Source: Acidimicrobiaceae bacterium
Lineage (GTDB): Bacteria > Actinomycetota > Acidimicrobiia > Acidimicrobiales > UBA10347
DNA: 7,983 nt
Direction of reading: 5' to 3'
Assembly (NCBI GenBank): GCA_003485885.1
Contig: DNHM01000534.1
Span: 1-7,983 of the forward strand
Part shown: one piece after another, positions 5,714-7,983 of the stretch
Layout of the letters: each line of letters starts with the position of its first letter
Position numbering within the stretch: position 1 is the first letter of the stretch
The notes under the pieces: model-generated
Seen by the model: only the letters and a program-made list of their open reading frames with translations
What the model was told of the DNA's origin: nothing
Databases searched by the model: none
Position numbers and translations under genes: made by a program

Positions 5714-5735
5714 TTCCCGTCTGTACACGTAGATT
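5706..5735 (+). promoter_or_regulatory. Leaderless promoter of the carboxylase genes (-35 TTGGTG, -10 TAGATT)
   Basis: TAGATT (5730-5735) ends six bases before GTG 5742, at -12 to -7 if transcription starts on the G of GTG. TTGGTG (5706-5711) lies 18 bp upstream and is the best -35 candidate in this window. There is no Shine-Dalgarno sequence with proper spacing that would need a leader. The site supports GTG 5742 as the real start. Confidence 0.6.
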
Positions 5736-5741
5736 TGGTAG

Positions 5742-7364
5742 GTGGTAACTCTACGAAGCACGTTGGATACGGGAACCGAACAGTTCGCGTGTAATCGCAA
5801 CGACATGCTTGAACAGCTCGCGGAAATCGACCGTCTGAACCTCGAGGCCGCTGGTGGCGGAGGCGAACGTTCGATGGAGCGCCTACGTTCCCGGGGCAAG
5901 CTGCCGATCCGTGAACGAATATCGGCGGTCATCGATCGCGATTCGCCGTTCTATGAAATCAGCCCCCTCGCTGCCTACTGCTCCGACTATGCCGTCGGTG
6001 GTGGTTTGGTTATGGGTATCGGCGTGATCGAAGGCACAGAATGCATGATCATGGGCAACGACCCCACCGTCTTGGGCGGAGCGATCACCGCGTTCGCTGG
6101 TAAGAAGATCATGCGGGCAATCCAGATCAGCCGCGAGAATCGTCTTCCGTATGTGCAGTTCGTTGAGTCAGCGGGTGGCGACCTTCGGGGCTCCGATGAT
6201 CCAGAGCGCCAGATGCGCGAACAACTCGACCACTTCGGTGAATCAGGCCGTCTGTTCTATGACGTCACCGAGTTGTCCAAACTCGGAATCCCTTCTATCG
6301 CGGTCGTGTTCGGCTCGTCAACCGCAGGCGGCGCCTATCAGCCCGGCATGAGTGACTACAACATCTTCATCAAGGAACGATCCAAAGTCTTTCTTGGGGG
6401 GCCACCCCTGGTCCAGATGGCAACGGGCGAGATCTCCGATGACGAGACGTTGGGCGGCGCACAGATGCATGCCGAAACCAGTGGGCTTGCGGACTATCTC
6501 GCCGAGGACGAACTCGATGCGTTGCGCATGTGTCGCGAGGTCGTGGCCCACCTCAACCACCAGAAACGCGGCCCTGGCGCAACTGGCACCGGTGATGAAC
6601 CAGTCCATGACCCCGAGGAACTCCTTGGTCTGATCAGTCGTGACCTTGCCACTGCCATTGATGTACGAGAAGTCATCGCTCGCACCGTCGACGGCAGCCG
6701 ATTCGAAGAGTTCAAGGCCCGATACGGCACCACGCTGATCTGTGGCTGGGCCCATGTCCATGGATATCCGGTGGGCATCATTGGGAACAATGGGCCGCTG
6801 TTCAGTGAGAGTGCGAACAAGGCGGCGCAGTTCATTCAGCTTTGCAACCAACAAGACATCCCGTTGTTGTTCCTGCACAACATCACCGGCTTCATGGTCG
6901 GTAAGGACTTTGAACATGGAGGGATCGTCAAGAACGGCAGTCGCATGATCAATGCCGTGTCGAACTCGACGGTGCCCCATATCAGCGTGATCCTGGGATC
7001 GAGCTATGGGGCCGGCAACTACGGCATGTCTGGTCGAGGTTTCAACACCAGGTTCACGTATCTGTGGCCAACTGCCAAGGTTGCGATTATGGGCCCGAAG
7101 CAGATCGCCGGTGTCATGTCACTCGTGCGGCGAGGCCAAGCTGCCCGAAAGGGCCTGGAGTTCGACGAGACTGCCGACGCCGAGATGGTGGCCGAGGTCG
7201 AGCACTACCACGAGCTCAAGTCGTTGGCGTTGTATGCGACTGGCCGCATCGGTGACGACGGCATCATCGATCCACGCGACACCAGAGACGTGGTTGCCAT
7301 GTCGCTGTCGGCTTGCCACAACAATGACGTCAAGGGAGCAGAGGGATTCGGTGTCTTCCGATAA
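5742..7364 (+). CDS. Acyl-CoA carboxylase beta subunit (carboxyltransferase), AccD2-like
   Basis: The 540-residue product is a complete biotin-dependent carboxyltransferase with two crotonase-like halves. The first oxyanion-hole region is GSSTAGGAYQP (residues 191-201, with Gly196-Gly197-Ala198) and the second is SYGAGNYGMSG (421-431). PLAAYCSDY, ERSKVFLGGPPLVQMATGE and GGAQMHAETSGLADY follow the family closely. The LHNITGFMVGK block (378-388), with a downstream IVKNGSRMINAVSNSTVPHI segment, resembles mycobacterial AccD2 and methylcrotonyl-CoA carboxylase beta rather than propionyl-CoA carboxylase, which has a VDVPGF-like block. It moves carboxyl from carboxybiotin to an acyl-CoA; a branched or leucine-derived acyl-CoA is likely but not shown. 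The last 14 bases overlap the biotin carboxylase gene, so the two subunits are coupled. The GTG start is supported by the promoter and by the STLD block of homologues just after it. Confidence 0.95.
   Translation: MVTLRSTLDTGTEQFACNRNDMLEQLAEIDRLNLEAAGGGGERSMERLRSRGKLPIRERISAVIDRDSPFYEISPLAAYCSDYAVGGGLVMGIGVIEGTECMIMGNDPTVLGGAITAFAGKKIMRAIQISRENRLPYVQFVESAGGDLRGSDDPERQMREQLDHFGESGRLFYDVTELSKLGIPSIAVVFGSSTAGGAYQPGMSDYNIFIKERSKVFLGGPPLVQMATGEISDDETLGGAQMHAETSGLADYLAEDELDALRMCREVVAHLNHQKRGPGATGTGDEPVHDPEELLGLISRDLATAIDVREVIARTVDGSRFEEFKARYGTTLICGWAHVHGYPVGIIGNNGPLFSESANKAAQFIQLCNQQDIPLLFLHNITGFMVGKDFEHGGIVKNGSRMINAVSNSTVPHISVILGSSYGAGNYGMSGRGFNTRFTYLWPTAKVAIMGPKQIAGVMSLVRRGQAARKGLEFDETADAEMVAEVEHYHELKSLALYATGRIGDDGIIDPRDTRDVVAMSLSACHNNDVKGAEGFGVFR
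7341..7346 (+). promoter_or_regulatory. Ribosome binding site (GAGGGA) deciding the biotin carboxylase start
   Basis: GAGGGA lies inside the end of the carboxyltransferase gene. Its GAGG core is six bases before GTG 7351, a proper Shine-Dalgarno distance. It favours GTG 7351 over the in-frame ATG 7324 and GTG 7372. The operon-internal gene thus uses a ribosome binding site while the leading gene appears leaderless. Confidence 0.55.
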
Positions 7365-7983
7365 ACCAGTAGTGACGCAGCATCCGATACGGCGACTCTT
7401 GGTCGCTAACCGGGGTGAAATCGCTCGACGAATCTTCCGTAGTGCCCATGACATGGGTATCGAGACCGTCGCGGTTTTCGCCGACGGCGATGCCGACGCT
7501 CCATTTGTGCGCGAAGCACATCAGGCGGTCGCCCTTCGGGGACGCACGCCAGCAGAGTCGTATCTCGACGTCGCCAAGGTCCTTGCCGCTGCTCAGGCCA
7601 CCGGTGCCGACGCAGTGCACCCTGGCTACGGCTTCCTGGCTGAGAACGCAGACTTCGCTACGGCAGTCATAGACGCTGGCATGACGTGGGTTGGTCCGTC
7701 CCCGCATGCGATTGCATCCATGGGTGACAAGCTCGCAGCCAAAGCGTTGATGGTCGAGGCTGGCGTACCCACGCTCCCGTCGGTCGAGGTGACCGATGAA
7801 CTCGACGTGCTTGCCGCGGCGACAACGATCGGATATCCGGTGCTGGTGAAAGCCACTGCGGGTGGTGGCGGCAAAGGTATGCGCGTCGTCGAGTCTGCCG
7901 ATGAACTCATCGATGCGGTCGCCGGTGCCCAACGCGAAGCCGCATCGTCATTCGGCAACGGCATTGTCTTCTTGGAGAAATAT
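7351..7983 (+). CDS. Acyl-CoA carboxylase alpha subunit, biotin carboxylase domain (AccA2-like, truncated by window edge)
   Basis: The frame is open for 211 residues to the window end. It begins with the biotin carboxylase N-terminal fold: RRLLVANRGEIARRIF (residues 14-29), then ESYLDVAKVL, HPGYGFLAEN (90-99) and VGPSPHAIASMGDK. The ATP-grasp region follows: YPVLVKATAGGGGKGMRVV, with Lys167 and the glycine loop at 171-177. Full alpha subunits are about 650 residues and end in a biotinyl domain with a biotin-accepting Lys, all beyond the window. The enzyme carboxylates biotin using ATP and bicarbonate and hands it to the beta subunit encoded upstream. GTG 7351 overlaps the beta subunit gene by 14 nt and has a Shine-Dalgarno sequence, so translational coupling for balanced subunits is likely. 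Annotation as AccA2 follows from the AccD2-like partner and is less sure than the domain call. Confidence 0.94.
   Translation, partial: MSSDKPVVTQHPIRRLLVANRGEIARRIFRSAHDMGIETVAVFADGDADAPFVREAHQAVALRGRTPAESYLDVAKVLAAAQATGADAVHPGYGFLAENADFATAVIDAGMTWVGPSPHAIASMGDKLAAKALMVEAGVPTLPSVEVTDELDVLAAATTIGYPVLVKATAGGGGKGMRVVESADELIDAVAGAQREAASSFGNGIVFLEKY

Noticed and set aside
6318..6980. 220-codon minus-strand open frame opposite the carboxyltransferase
   Set aside because: It is a shadow of a strongly conserved gene, with no promoter or family similarity.
1..7983. Mobile element, CRISPR array, toxin-antitoxin or defence island
   Set aside because: There are no spaced repeats, terminal inverted repeats, integrase or transposase motifs, and no small paired genes. 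The helicase fragment alone is not evidence for a defence system.

Overview
This window looks like a stretch of chromosome from a high-GC actinobacterium. An acidimicrobial or mycobacterium-like lineage is plausible, but I cannot place it to genus. The basis is GC-rich codon use, an AccD2/AccA2-type acyl-CoA carboxylase pair, an actinobacterial SNF2-type helicase, a nitrobindin close to the mycobacterial type, and frequent leaderless TANNNT promoters. I see no transposase, integrase, phage gene, CRISPR array, tRNA or rRNA.

Layout: (1) Positions 1-880 on the minus strand hold the N-terminal part of a SNF2-family helicase, cut by the window edge before its ATPase motifs. (2) It diverges from a plus-strand SDR dehydrogenase (952-1776) that resembles NAD-dependent D-xylose 1-dehydrogenase. 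The 71-bp gap holds two oppositely directed -10 boxes and a 14-bp inverted repeat. (3) A non-coding stretch (1777-2109) contains a stem-loop and a small palindrome. (4) A nitrobindin-type heme protein (2110-2610) is followed 3 bp later, in the same reading frame, by a FetB-type ABC permease (2614-3402); no ATPase partner is visible. (5) A polyprenyl-phosphate sugar-1-phosphate transferase (3451-4833) follows. (6) A second SDR (4911-5690) has Thr at the catalytic Ser position. (7) Last comes an acyl-CoA carboxylase pair: the carboxyltransferase beta subunit (5742-7364), overlapping by 14 nt the biotin carboxylase alpha subunit, which runs off the right edge.

No single pathway unites these genes. 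The supportable functional units are nitrobindin-FetB (heme or iron related, inferred) and the two carboxylase subunits (established pairing). The most striking signal beyond the genes is promoter layout. Four of the six genes that begin a transcription unit have TANNNT exactly at -12 to -7 from the first base of the start codon, and the other two have near matches. The two genes inside operons lack it, and one of them has a Shine-Dalgarno-like sequence instead. This points to leaderless mRNAs as the default here, and it also decides the start codons of the helicase and the carboxyltransferase. I found no convincing new multi-gene system in this window.
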